Assembly (NCBI GenBank): GCA_944385595.1 | Contig: CALWXY010000173.1 | Coordinates: 1-22,803, forward strand | Length of the DNA: 22,803 nt | Origin: an uncultured Oscillospiraceae bacterium | GTDB lineage: Bacteria; Bacillota; Clostridia; Oscillospirales; Oscillospiraceae | Direction: 5' to 3' | In this document: positions 4,636-12,434 of the stretch, in pieces | Layout of the letters: each line of letters starts with the position of its first letter | Numbering within the stretch: position 1 is the stretch's first letter | Program-made: the position numbers and the translations under genes | Notes under the pieces: generated by a model | Told to the model about the DNA's origin: nothing | What the model saw: only the letters and a program-made list of their open reading frames with translations | Databases searched by the model: none

Positions 4636-6633
4636 ATGATTACACTGATAAAGAATACAAATAATCGGCAATATCGAACATTCGAGCTGCGGCGGGCAGA
4701 GGCTCACCGGCTCGAAGGTTACGCTGTTGTTTTTGATGCTCCGACTGTCCTCGACAAAGACCCGTATTCCGGCGCGGAGTTTAGCGAGGTGATAGACCGG
4801 GGCGCGTTTGATAGCTGCGATATGAGCGACGTTGTTCTGAATGTCGACCATGAGGGTGCACCTTTGGCGCGAACCAGAGCCGGGACGCTGCTGCTCGAAG
4901 TCGACAATCACGGGCTTAAAGTATCCGCTACACTCACTACAAGCAGAGGCTTTGAATTGTGGGAAGATATTCTGGCGGGCAATCTCGACAAAATGTCGTT
5001 TGCGTTCTCGGTGGGGGAGGAGTCTTATGACCAGGCCGCAAGACTGCGAACCATTCGGAGGATTGATAAGCTGTGGGATGTTTCGGTTGTGACTCGCCCC
5101 GCCTATGAGCAAACCGAAGTGTATGCCAGAACGTCGGTGGCCGAGTACATAAATCAAGAGCGCCGTCGGATGGTAGATTCTGTTTTGGAAGAACTGAGAG
5201 ACACCAAAATAAAGCCGCCCCCGCTGACCCGCGAGCAGGTTATGCAGGATAAAGCGCGTCTCGGCGCTGCGCTGCTGGATTTACACCGGCGCAGAGAACT
5301 GACGGACAAGCTGGCGAAGCTGCGCGCATGGAAGCCGGACGACAAGCCGGAGAATGTGGTGGCTGCGAAAGAGAAATCCGAGTTTCTGTCTAGCGTTCTG
5401 GAAGAGATAGAACAGCTTGACCGGGAAATCGCGGATAAGAAAGAGCGCTCCCGCTATGGCGCTGACAACTTCGGCGGATTGAATGTTGTTCCACCGGCTG
5501 AAGAATTCGTAGCCTATGACATACTGACGGGGCGCGGCTGCGCTCCCATTGGCCGCGCCGAGGCGATGCGTAACGCTCGAGCGCTGGGCGAGGACAAGCT
5601 GCGGTGGATTGCGCGCGCCTGTGGCGCTGATGAGGCAGAAGTCATCGAAAAGTATTTTACTAACAACAAGGCGGAAGCTGTTACGCCGCCGCCTGTGACT
5701 GGACATCAAATAAAATCAAAAAGGAGTATTAATTATATGGAAAATATCGAAACTCGCGCTCTGCAGTCTTATCTGTGCAAGGGCATTGGCAACATGACCG
5801 AGGATGAGCGCCGTGCGCTCACAACGACTGGCTCCGGCTCTGCCACCATTCCTGCCGTCATTGTAGACCGGCTTATCTCCAACGCCGGACTCTCCATACT
5901 GACACACCGCGCCACTCATCTGAATGATGGGCGTCCGGGCAAGCTGGTAGTTCCTGTAGCTCCCGCCGCCGGAGGCGTCGGCTGGCACCAGGAACTCTCG
6001 GATATCTCGGTTTATGACCAGACTCTCTCTTCAATCGTTCTGTCGGGCGCTGAGCTGGTTAAGCTGGTGGCGGCTAGCCGTGCGATGGTAGACATGAGTA
6101 CGGATAATTTTGAAAACTATCTGATTAACCTGCTGGCAGGTGAGGTGCTGGATGTTCTGGAGGATAGCTATATCACCGGTAAGGCCGGAACTAATAATTG
6201 CCCCGGCGATGGGCTCGATAGCCTGACTCTGGCGGACAGAACTGTCACTGCAACGGGAAGTATAACGGTTGCAAATGTGGCTGAGGCTCTGGCGATGCTG
6301 CCCGCGAAGGTGCAGAGAGGTGGCCTTGTGCTGGCCAATGCGTCCACGCTGGCGAACATTCTTACGGAGAAAGCGACTTACGCCTTTGACCCCTCCGCTA
6401 CGCTGCAGTCTCTGGGTCTTGAACTGGTGCAGAATCCTCACGTATCCGACAACACGGTCTATGTTGTTGGCGCTCTTGAGCAGACTCTTTTCCTCAACTT
6501 CTGGCAGAACATAAATGTTAGGCGTTCTGAGGAAGCTCTGCTGATAAAGAACGCAATCGCTTTTCTGGCCAGCTGCGTTTGCGGCTTTGCATGGAACCCC
6601 ACTAATGTCGCCAAGGTAACTCTGGCCGCCTAA
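4636..6633 (+). CDS. Fused HK97-type prohead protease / major capsid protein
   Basis: This 665-aa protein has three parts. Residues about 20-165 are a peptidase S78/U35 prohead protease, with EGYAVVFDAP, catalytic His72 in NVDHEG, Ser121 in MSFAF, and the acidic residue Asp148 in LWDVSVV. Residues about 165-365 are a helical, charged linker with coiled-coil potential, probably scaffold-like. Residues 368-665 are an HK97-fold major capsid protein (TIPAVIVDRLISNAG, GVGWHQE, then LVLANASTLANIL). The ATG at 4636 sits inside AAGGAGATGAT, a near-perfect anti-16S match, so initiation may really be at CTG 4645. An internal ribosome binding site and ATG at 5737 would also make free capsid protein of 298 aa. 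This is the only structural gene in the element. Confidence 0.85.
   Translation: MITLIKNTNNRQYRTFELRRAEAHRLEGYAVVFDAPTVLDKDPYSGAEFSEVIDRGAFDSCDMSDVVLNVDHEGAPLARTRAGTLLLEVDNHGLKVSATLTTSRGFELWEDILAGNLDKMSFAFSVGEESYDQAARLRTIRRIDKLWDVSVVTRPAYEQTEVYARTSVAEYINQERRRMVDSVLEELRDTKIKPPPLTREQVMQDKARLGAALLDLHRRRELTDKLAKLRAWKPDDKPENVVAAKEKSEFLSSVLEEIEQLDREIADKKERSRYGADNFGGLNVVPPAEEFVAYDILTGRGCAPIGRAEAMRNARALGEDKLRWIARACGADEAEVIEKYFTNNKAEAVTPPPVTGHQIKSKRSINYMENIETRALQSYLCKGIGNMTEDERRALTTTGSGSATIPAVIVDRLISNAGLSILTHRATHLNDGRPGKLVVPVAPAAGGVGWHQELSDISVYDQTLSSIVLSGAELVKLVAASRAMVDMSTDNFENYLINLLAGEVLDVLEDSYITGKAGTNNCPGDGLDSLTLADRTVTATGSITVANVAEALAMLPAKVQRGGLVLANASTLANILTEKATYAFDPSATLQSLGLELVQNPHVSDNTVYVVGALEQTLFLNFWQNINVRRSEEALLIKNAIAFLASCVCGFAWNPTNVAKVTLAA
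5721..5739 (+). promoter_or_regulatory. Internal ribosome binding site and start for free capsid protein
   Basis: AAGGAG (5721-5726) precedes an in-frame ATG at 5737 by 10 bp, within the fused gene. The ATG falls exactly where capsid homology begins. The site looks like the former intergenic ribosome binding site of a separate capsid gene that is now read through as IKSKRSINY. Confidence 0.7.
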
Positions 6634-6643
6634 GATAACACAG

Positions 6644-6675
6644 AAGTCCTCCTCATTTTTGAGGGGGACTTTTTG
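6644..6675 (+). terminator. Terminator of the capsid gene
   Basis: A 12-bp stem, AAGTCCTCCTCA / TGAGGGGGACTT (one G-T pair), has a TTTT loop and is followed by TTTG. It lies 10 bp after the stop of the capsid gene. Confidence 0.85.
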
Positions 6676-6947
6676 CTTCGCAAGAACGTGCAAGCTGCAT
6701 TGCGCTTGCATTTAATCGGATTTTCTGCTAAAATAACAGCCGATGCCTATTTTTGCGAATTGTACAGGATGCGGCAGGCACTAGAAACCGCAACAAAAAC
6801 CGAAACCGACACCCTAAAACCGCAACAAATGAGCAACAGCAAGGGGGAACAAGCTGTGTCGACCAATACGCCGAAGCCCTTGAAGCACAACGATTTTTAG
6901 CGATAAGATGCGTTAGACAGCACCGAATAAAATGGCGTGGTAAATAT
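6676..6947 (+). other. Right end of the element, no gene seen
   Basis: This stretch holds an inverted repeat TGCAAGC-N8-GCTTGCA (6689-6710) and three arm-type repeats (6783-6826) before attR. A 75-codon frame at 6673-6900 runs through the repeats, has no ribosome binding site and looks non-coding. No cargo gene is visible. Confidence 0.65.
6783..6826 (+). repeat. Right arm-type direct repeats
   Basis: Three 12-bp copies are present: AGAAACCGCAAC (6783-6794), AAAAACCGAAAC (6795-6806, identical to the left copies) and TAAAACCGCAAC (6815-6826). They are in the same orientation as the left pair at 194-217. They are candidate integrase arm-binding or excisionase sites. Confidence 0.6.
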
Positions 6948-6992
6948 TTGGTAAGGATGAGGTCGGCAGTTCGAATCTGCCTAGATGCTCCA
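6948..6992 (+). repeat. attR: duplicated tRNA-Thr 3' end
   Basis: This is the second perfect copy of the 45-bp core. It lacks the 5' half of the tRNA, so it is not a tRNA gene. It is the original chromosomal 3' end of tRNA-Thr, displaced by the integration, and is still followed by the original terminator. Confidence 0.9.
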
Positions 6993-6993
6993 A

Positions 6994-7021
6994 AAACCAC
7001 ACCTTTCGGTGTGGTTTTTTT
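6994..7021 (+). terminator. Original tRNA operon terminator
   Basis: The stem AAACCACACC / GGTGTGGTTT has a TTTC loop and is followed by a T-run. It directly follows the displaced tRNA 3' end. Confidence 0.88.
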
Positions 7022-7054
7022 ATAGCTTCATTTCCGTGAAAGGGGGAGAGCGCC

Positions 7055-7774
7055 GTGGCCGGCTGCAGCAAAATGCGCCTTAAATACATAGGCAGACTCA
7101 TTATGCGCATTATCATGGGCATCATGTCCGTCCTGCTGTATGTGTACAGCCGCGAGGATTTCGCCGTGCTCGACGGCATGGAGTTCTTCACCGTCGCCAC
7201 GCCCCTGCACGTCTTCTGGCTCATCTGGATGGGCGATATGCTGCTCCAAATCGTCCCCGTGCGCGGCGCAATCGCCATGGGCTCGCTCAAGCAGTTCTCG
7301 AAATTCTTCGTCCCCGCCGCCAAAGCCGCCCACGGCGAGCTCGCCGACTTCCGCCGCCGCAGCAACATCGTCGCCGCGAAGGTGTTCGCGCTCTGGACGG
7401 CCGTCGCCATCGGCATAGGCATACTCGCAAGACGCAAAATCCTCGCCCCGGCGGAGCTCTTTCTCCTCTGCGTGTTCTTCTACGTCTGCGACCTCATTTG
7501 CGTCGTCATCTGGTGCCCCTTCCGCACCTTTATTATGAAAAACCGCTGCTGCACCAGCTGCCGCATATTCAACTGGGACCACATCATGATGTTCATTCCC
7601 TTTGCCTTCGCCGGCGGCTTCTTCGGCTGGAGCCTCCTGCTCGTCGCCGTTTTCGTGTTCGTCACCTGGGAGCTCGCCTTCTATCTCCACCCCGAGCGCT
7701 TCTGGGTCCGCACCAACGCCGCCCTCCACTGCTCCAGATGCACCGACGTCCTCTGCGGCAGGAAAAAGGCATAA
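7055..7774 (+). CDS. Polytopic membrane protein with paired Cys motifs
   Basis: This 239-aa integral membrane protein starts at GTG 7055 behind AAAGGGGGAGAG. Hydrophobic segments lie at about 12-30, 43-65, 108-125, 132-153 and 176-206. Two Cys clusters, CCTSC (165-169) before the last membrane span and CSRCTDVLC (226-234) after it, could form a metal or redox site if they lie on the same side, which an even number of crossings between them would need. The pattern CRIFNWDHIMMF and the HPERFW motif look conserved-family-like, but I cannot name a family. Its GC-rich codon use matches the rnf genes, so it is host sequence outside the element. It has its own terminator at 7814-7859. Confidence 0.8.
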   Translation: MAGCSKMRLKYIGRLIMRIIMGIMSVLLYVYSREDFAVLDGMEFFTVATPLHVFWLIWMGDMLLQIVPVRGAIAMGSLKQFSKFFVPAAKAAHGELADFRRRSNIVAAKVFALWTAVAIGIGILARRKILAPAELFLLCVFFYVCDLICVVIWCPFRTFIMKNRCCTSCRIFNWDHIMMFIPFAFAGGFFGWSLLLVAVFVFVTWELAFYLHPERFWVRTNAALHCSRCTDVLCGRKKA

Positions 7775-7813
7775 AATTTATTTATAATATCCCACAAACA
7801 GCCTATGACACCG

Positions 7814-7859
7814 GCCGGACGCACTGCATTTTGCCATGCGCCCGGCTTTATCTGTTTTT
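7814..7859 (+). terminator. Terminator after the membrane protein gene
   Basis: The stem GCCGG-A-CGCA / TGCG-C-CCGGC has one internal mismatch and is followed by TTTATCTGTTTTT. It separates the membrane protein gene from rnf. Confidence 0.75.
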
Positions 7860-8198
7860 AATAAAAAATTTATCCCAGTTGTGGGATTCGACGGAACACT
7901 TTTTGCCCCTTTTTAGAGTTATTTACAATAATTCTTTTTCAAGCTCCGTTCCGGGCTGGAAATAATCGTCATTTATTTGACGAAGATGTTGTTTATTCCA
8001 AAATATTATGTAAACTAATATTCGAGTTTATTCGGTGAAATATAATACAATTCGACATATAAAATATTATGTAAACCAAATTTAAAGACGGGGGATATTA
8101 GCGGGCGTAATAAAATGTTATATTTGTCGAGTATTGGCGCCCGGAAACTCCAAGGCATTGGCGTTTGCTACAATTTTGCCGCGGAGCGGATCAGGTTA
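7860..8198 (+). other. AT-rich upstream region of rnf, no gene
   Basis: This stretch has no coding signal. It contains a perfect inverted repeat ATCCCA-GTTG-TGGGAT (7872-7887), three scattered ATTCGA words, a TATAAT word at 8041-8046, and the 16-bp direct repeat listed separately. The low GC contrasts sharply with the genes on both sides, as expected for a regulatory region. Confidence 0.6.
8000..8076 (+). repeat. 16-bp direct repeat upstream of rnf
   Basis: AAAATATTATGTAAAC occurs identically at 8000-8015 and 8061-8076, a 61-bp period (close to six helical turns). It is a candidate binding site for a regulator of rnf. The bound protein is unknown. Confidence 0.65.
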
Positions 8199-8227
8199 TG
8201 GACTTTTTGTGAATTTCGTAGTATAGT
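8199..8227 (+). promoter_or_regulatory. Probable rnf operon promoter
   Basis: TGGACT (8199-8204) is separated by 17 bp from TATAGT (8222-8227), giving a leader of about 50 nt before the rnfC ribosome binding site and start. The -35 is a weak match, which would suit activation. Confidence 0.5.
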
Positions 8228-8281
8228 AAAGTGTATTTCATTAGGACAAGTGGAATTCATTTTCAAGAAGAGGTGAGCTCA

Positions 8282-9655
8282 TTGTCATTCAAGTTTTTCG
8301 GCGGCGTCCACCCCAACGATATGAAGGCGCCCGCCAACAAAGCAGCGGTGACGGTCATGACTCCTCCGCAGCAGGTTGTCATACCGATGTCGCTGCACAT
8401 CGGCGCGCCTTGCACGCCCACGGTGGCCGTGGGTGACGAGGTGAAGCTCGGACAGAAGATCGGCGATGCCGCGTCTCCCGTCTCCGCGCCGATACACGCA
8501 TCCGTCTCCGGCAAGGTCATCGCCATCGAGCCGAGACTGCACTCCAACGGCACTATGGTCAACTCGGTCGTCATCGAGAACGACGGGCTGTATACGCCCT
8601 GCGAGACCATGGTCCCCGCCACCGAGGAGCAGCTCAACGACCCCGACGCCATCGCCAAACTCATCCGTGAGGCCGGCATCGTCGGCATGGGCGGCGCCAC
8701 CTTCCCGACGGCGTTCAAAATCACCAGCGGCAAGGGCAAAATCGACACCGTCATAATAAACGGCGCCGAGTGCGAGCCCTACATCACTTCGGATCACCGC
8801 ACCATGCTTGAGCATCCCGAGGCGGTGCTCGGCGGCATCAGCCTCATCATGAAGGCCTGCGGTGTGCCCAAGGCCACCTTCGCCATCGAGGAGAACAAGG
8901 CCGACGCCATCGCCCTCCTCCGCGAGAAGAACAAGCCCGACAGCGGTATCGAGATCCTCCAGCTCCCCTGCCGTTACCCGCAGGGCGCTGAGAAGCAGCT
9001 CATTCAGACCGTCACCGGCCGCGAGGTGCCTCCCGGAGGCCTGCCCGCCGCCGTCGGCTGCGCTGTCTTCAACACCTTCACAGCCTACTCGGTCTACCGC
9101 GCCGCTTACGAGGGCCGTCCCGCCATCGAGCGCGTCGTCACCGTCACCGGCAGCGCCATCGCCGAGCCGAAGAACCTGCTCGTGCCCGTCGGCACCCCGG
9201 TGAGCTACGTCATCGAGCAGGCCGGCGGCTTCAAAAAGCCCGCCAAGAAGGTCCTCATGGGCGGCCCCATGATGGGCAACGCCCTCTACGACCTCTCCGT
9301 CTCCGTCACCAAGGGCACCAACGCCCTCACCTGCTTCGCGGAGGACGAGGACAAGACCGTCGAGGATCCACAGTGCATCCGCTGCGGCAAGTGCGCCACC
9401 GTCTGCCCCATGCGCCTCGAGCCCGCCCTGCTCTACGTCTTCGAGCGCAAGACCGACTACGAGGGCATGGACAAGTTCCATATCATGGACTGCATAGAGT
9501 GCGGCGCCTGCACCTATAACTGCCCCGCCAGACTGCACCTGACCCACTCCTGCCGCACCGGCAAGGCGAAGATGCAGGCCAAGATGGCGGCGGACAAAGC
9601 CCGCGCCGAGGCCGAGAAGGCCAAGGCCGAGGCCGCTAAGGAGGAGAAGAAGTAA
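8282..9655 (+). CDS. rnfC: Rnf complex subunit RnfC
   Basis: RnfC is the peripheral NADH-binding subunit that exchanges electrons with NAD+ in the ion-pumping ferredoxin:NAD+ oxidoreductase. The protein is about 457 aa from a TTG start at 8282, chosen because AGAGGTGAG lies just upstream and homology begins at SFKFFGGVHP. The GTG at 8231 lies almost on the -10 box and is unlikely. It shows GMGGATFPT (about 135-143) and INGAECEPY (about 160-168) of the NADH/FMN domain, then two [4Fe-4S] motifs with Cys365/368/371/375 and Cys404/407/410/414. The C-terminus is a charged Ala/Lys/Glu helix. It is the first gene of the rnfCDGEAB operon, and its stop overlaps rnfD (TAATG). Confidence 0.95.
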   Translation: MSFKFFGGVHPNDMKAPANKAAVTVMTPPQQVVIPMSLHIGAPCTPTVAVGDEVKLGQKIGDAASPVSAPIHASVSGKVIAIEPRLHSNGTMVNSVVIENDGLYTPCETMVPATEEQLNDPDAIAKLIREAGIVGMGGATFPTAFKITSGKGKIDTVIINGAECEPYITSDHRTMLEHPEAVLGGISLIMKACGVPKATFAIEENKADAIALLREKNKPDSGIEILQLPCRYPQGAEKQLIQTVTGREVPPGGLPAAVGCAVFNTFTAYSVYRAAYEGRPAIERVVTVTGSAIAEPKNLLVPVGTPVSYVIEQAGGFKKPAKKVLMGGPMMGNALYDLSVSVTKGTNALTCFAEDEDKTVEDPQCIRCGKCATVCPMRLEPALLYVFERKTDYEGMDKFHIMDCIECGACTYNCPARLHLTHSCRTGKAKMQAKMAADKARAEAEKAKAEAAKEEKK

Positions 9656-10647
9656 TGAACGAAATGCCCAAACTCACAGTTTCTTCGTCTCCCCACATCC
9701 GCGCCGCCCATACGACGCAGAGCATCATGCGCGACGTCATCATCGCGCTCGTGCCCGCGATGGCCGTCGCCGTCGCCATGTTCGGCGTGAGCGCCCTGGC
9801 CGTCATCGCGGTCTCCGTCGTCTCCTGCGTGTTCTTCGAGTGGGGATACAGAAAGCTGATGCACAAGAGCAGCAGCGTTCACGACCTCAGCGCCGTCGTC
9901 ACCGGCGTGCTGATGGCCTGCTGCCTGCCCGCCGGCGTGCCCCTGTGGCTGCCCGTCGTCGGCGCTTTCTTCGCCATCGTCGTTGTCAAGCAGCTCTACG
10001 GCGGCATCGGCAAGAACTTCCTCAACCCGGCGCTGGCCGCAAGAGCTTTCCTCTTCAGCTGGCCCGTCATCATGACCACCTGGGTCGAGCCCAACTTCGT
10101 CTACGGCGCCGACGTCGTCACCACCGCCACCCCGATGTCCTTCCTGCACAACGGACAGCTGCCCGAGGGCATCAGCATCATGGGCACCTTCCTCGGCACC
10201 ATCGGCGGCTCCCTCGGTGAGATCAGCGCCGCCGCCCTGATTCTCGGCGGCATCTACCTCGTCGCCCGCAAGGTCATCACCCTCCGCATCCCCCTGAGCT
10301 ACATACTCACCGTCGCGGTTCTGACCTTCATCTTCCCCCGCGGCAACGACAACCTCCAGTGGATGCTCTACAACCTCTTCAGCGGCGGTCTCATGCTCGG
10401 CGCCATCTTCATGGCCACCGACTACACCACCAGCCCCATTAACCCCAACGGCCAGATCGTCTATGGTATCGGCTGCGGACTCCTCACCGTGTTCATCCGC
10501 TACTTCGGCTCCTACGTCGAGGGCGTGTCCTACGCCATACTCATTATGAACGTCTGCGTCTGGATGATTGACATGAACTTCCTGCCGCGCCGCTTCGGCG
10601 TCAGCAAAGAGGACGAGAAGAAGAAAAAGGAGGCTGCTGCGAAATGA
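9655..10647 (+). CDS. rnfD: Rnf complex subunit RnfD
   Basis: This 330-aa integral membrane subunit of the Rnf pump carries a covalently bound FMN. Hydrophobic spans lie at about 27-60, 79-111, 190-206, 213-228, 240-254, 266-283 and 290-308. The loop motif VVTTATPMSF (Thr159 in ATP) corresponds to the flavinylation Thr region of RnfD/NqrB. GKNFLNPALAARAFLF (119-134) is a typical family signature. The C-terminus is a short Lys/Glu tail. It is translationally coupled to rnfC (1-bp overlap) and to rnfG (4-bp ATGA overlap). It takes part in coupling electron flow to Na+ or H+ export; the ion cannot be told from this sequence alone. Confidence 0.95.
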   Translation: MNEMPKLTVSSSPHIRAAHTTQSIMRDVIIALVPAMAVAVAMFGVSALAVIAVSVVSCVFFEWGYRKLMHKSSSVHDLSAVVTGVLMACCLPAGVPLWLPVVGAFFAIVVVKQLYGGIGKNFLNPALAARAFLFSWPVIMTTWVEPNFVYGADVVTTATPMSFLHNGQLPEGISIMGTFLGTIGGSLGEISAAALILGGIYLVARKVITLRIPLSYILTVAVLTFIFPRGNDNLQWMLYNLFSGGLMLGAIFMATDYTTSPINPNGQIVYGIGCGLLTVFIRYFGSYVEGVSYAILIMNVCVWMIDMNFLPRRFGVSKEDEKKKKEAAAK

Positions 10648-11174
10648 AAAAACAGACTAGCATGGCAGGCCTCGTCATAGTCCTGTTCGTTATCTGCGTC
10701 ATCACCGCGTTCCTGCTCGGTCTCGTCAACGACGTGACCTGGGAGCGCATAGAAGAGCTCACCGCCGAGAAGACCCGCCTCGCCATGAGCGAGGTCCTCG
10801 AGGCCGACTCCTACGACGAGGTCGAGTACACCGGCGGCGACAGCCAGGTCACCGGCGTCTACAAGGCCGGCGACGCGGGCTACGTCGTCCAGGTCTCCGT
10901 CTCCGGCTCCCAGGGCATGATCGACATGGTCGTCGGCGTCGACGCCAGCGGCGCCTGCACCGGCGTCTCGATAGTCGATATGTCCGAGACTCCGGGCCTC
11001 GGCGACAAGGCCGCCGACGAGAGCTTCCGCGCCCAGTTCATCGGCACCGCCGGTGACGCCGCCGTCACCAAGGACGGCGGTACCATCAACGCTCTCACCG
11101 GCGCCACCGTCACCTCCAGAGCGGTCGCCAATGGCGTCAACGTCGCCGTGGCCGCCGCCGCGTCCATTGGTTAA
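10644..11174 (+). CDS. rnfG: Rnf complex subunit RnfG
   Basis: This 176-aa subunit has one N-terminal membrane anchor (residues about 8-28) and an extracytoplasmic FMN-binding domain. The flavinylation motif is LTGATVTS, with Thr155 as the expected FMN attachment site. Upstream, SETPGLGDKA (114-123) is the usual RnfG/NqrC signature. It passes electrons between the other flavin and Fe-S subunits. The protein is slightly shorter than many RnfG homologues, with a compact Ala-rich C-terminus. The attachment needs an ApbE-type flavin transferase, which is not in this window. Confidence 0.94.
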   Translation: MKKQTSMAGLVIVLFVICVITAFLLGLVNDVTWERIEELTAEKTRLAMSEVLEADSYDEVEYTGGDSQVTGVYKAGDAGYVVQVSVSGSQGMIDMVVGVDASGACTGVSIVDMSETPGLGDKAADESFRAQFIGTAGDAAVTKDGGTINALTGATVTSRAVANGVNVAVAAAASIG

Positions 11175-11189
11175 AGGAGGGCCTGATAA

Positions 11190-11825
11190 ATGAATTTCAA
11201 AAATCAGCTCAAGGAAGGAATCATCACCCAGAACCCCGTCCTTGTCCAGCAGCTCGGTCTGTGCTCCACCATGGCCATCACGACCAGCCTGTTCAACGGC
11301 ATCGGCATGGGCATCTCCGTCCTCATCATCCTCACCTGCTCCAACATCGTTATCTCGCTGCTGCGCAAGGTGATTCCCAACCAGATTCGTATCGCGGCCT
11401 TCATCGTCGTCATCGCGGCCTTCGTCACGATGGTCGACCTCCTGCTCAAGGCCTTCCTGCCCGACCTGTCCAACTCGCTGGGCGTGTTTATCCCGCTTAT
11501 CGTCGTCAACTGCATCATTCTCGGCCGCGCCGAGGCCTTCTCCTATAAGAACGGCGTCGTCGCCTCCGCAGTCGACGGTATCTGCCAGGGCATAGGCTAC
11601 ACCCTCGTCCTGATTGCCATGTGCGTCATCCGCGAGTTCCTCGGCGCCGGCAGCTTCGGCGGCGGCGTCCTCAACGGCGGCGCCGGCATCCAGATCTTCC
11701 CCGCCGACTACGGCGCCCTCATGATGATTATGCCCTTCGGCGGATTCATCACCCTTGCCGCTCTCTTCGCTCTCGTCCAGTGGGCCCTCAAGCGCGGCGA
11801 CAACAATAAGAAGGAGGAGAAGTAA
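11190..11825 (+). CDS. rnfE: Rnf complex subunit RnfE
   Basis: RnfE is a 211-aa integral membrane subunit with about six hydrophobic spans. It begins with the family pattern LKEGIITQNPVLVQQLGLCS. The conserved Cys pair is present, Cys25 in GLCS and Cys108 in VNCIILGRAEAF, as in subunits that together with RnfA hold an intramembrane iron site. It has AAAGGAGGG upstream and is followed 3 bp later by its homologue rnfA. Confidence 0.95.
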   Translation: MNFKNQLKEGIITQNPVLVQQLGLCSTMAITTSLFNGIGMGISVLIILTCSNIVISLLRKVIPNQIRIAAFIVVIAAFVTMVDLLLKAFLPDLSNSLGVFIPLIVVNCIILGRAEAFSYKNGVVASAVDGICQGIGYTLVLIAMCVIREFLGAGSFGGGVLNGGAGIQIFPADYGALMMIMPFGGFITLAALFALVQWALKRGDNNKKEEK

Positions 11826-11828
11826 GAC

Positions 11829-12419
11829 ATGGATCTGACTGAGATTTTTTCCATATCTCTTGGCGCTATCCTGGTCCAGAACTTCATATTCTCCCAGTTC
11901 CTGGGCCTCTGCCCGTTTATGGGCGTGTCCACAAAGATGGACACCGCCGTCGGCATGGGCATAGCCGTCACCTTCGTCATGGGCGTCGCCTCCGCCGTCT
12001 GCTACGGAGTCGACCTGCTCCTCGTCAACTTCGGTCTGGAGTACATGCAGACCGTCGCCTACATACTGGTCATCGCTTCTCTCGTTCAGTTCATCGAGAT
12101 GTTCATGAAGAAGACCATGCACTCCCTGTATGAGGCGCTCGGTATCTACCTGCCCCTTATCACCACCAACTGCGCCGTCCTCGGCGTGGCCCTGCTGAAC
12201 ACCCAGAACGGCTACAGCTTCATCGAGAGCGTCGTCTACGGCGTCACCGGCGGTATCGGCTTCCTGCTCGCCATCGTCCTGTTCGCCAGCGTCCGCGAGC
12301 GCATGGATGCGACCTCTGACTGCCCCAAGGCCTTCGAGGGCTTCCCGATTGCTCTTATGAGCGCCGGCCTCATCGCCCTCGCCTTCATGGGCTTCAGCGG
12401 CCTGGATGTTTTCAAGTAA
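11829..12419 (+). CDS. rnfA: Rnf complex subunit RnfA
   Basis: RnfA is a 196-aa integral membrane subunit homologous to RnfE but of opposite topology. It has about six spans. The two conserved Cys are in FLGLCPFMGVS (Cys28) and TTNCAVLGVALL (about Cys114), the pair that ligates the [2Fe-2S] cluster between RnfA and RnfE in solved complexes. The ribosome binding site AAGGAGGAGAAG lies inside the end of rnfE, so translation is probably coupled. Confidence 0.95.
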   Translation: MDLTEIFSISLGAILVQNFIFSQFLGLCPFMGVSTKMDTAVGMGIAVTFVMGVASAVCYGVDLLLVNFGLEYMQTVAYILVIASLVQFIEMFMKKTMHSLYEALGIYLPLITTNCAVLGVALLNTQNGYSFIESVVYGVTGGIGFLLAIVLFASVRERMDATSDCPKAFEGFPIALMSAGLIALAFMGFSGLDVFK

Positions 12420-12434
12420 TGGAGGGCTGCTGAA

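Noticed and set aside
4402..5157. Minus-strand frame of 251 codons before and across the capsid gene
   Set aside because: It runs through a terminator and antisense to the protease domain, with no ribosome binding site or family pattern.
6673..6900. 75-codon frame at the right end of the element
   Set aside because: It has no ribosome binding site, starts inside the terminator tail and is built across the arm-type repeats.
6948..6992. Second tRNA-Thr gene
   Set aside because: Only the 3' 45 nt are present; the acceptor 5' strand and D-arm are missing, so it is the attR copy.
8285..9547. Long minus-strand frame opposite rnfC
   Set aside because: Same antisense composition artefact; RnfC with its Fe-S motifs is on the plus strand.
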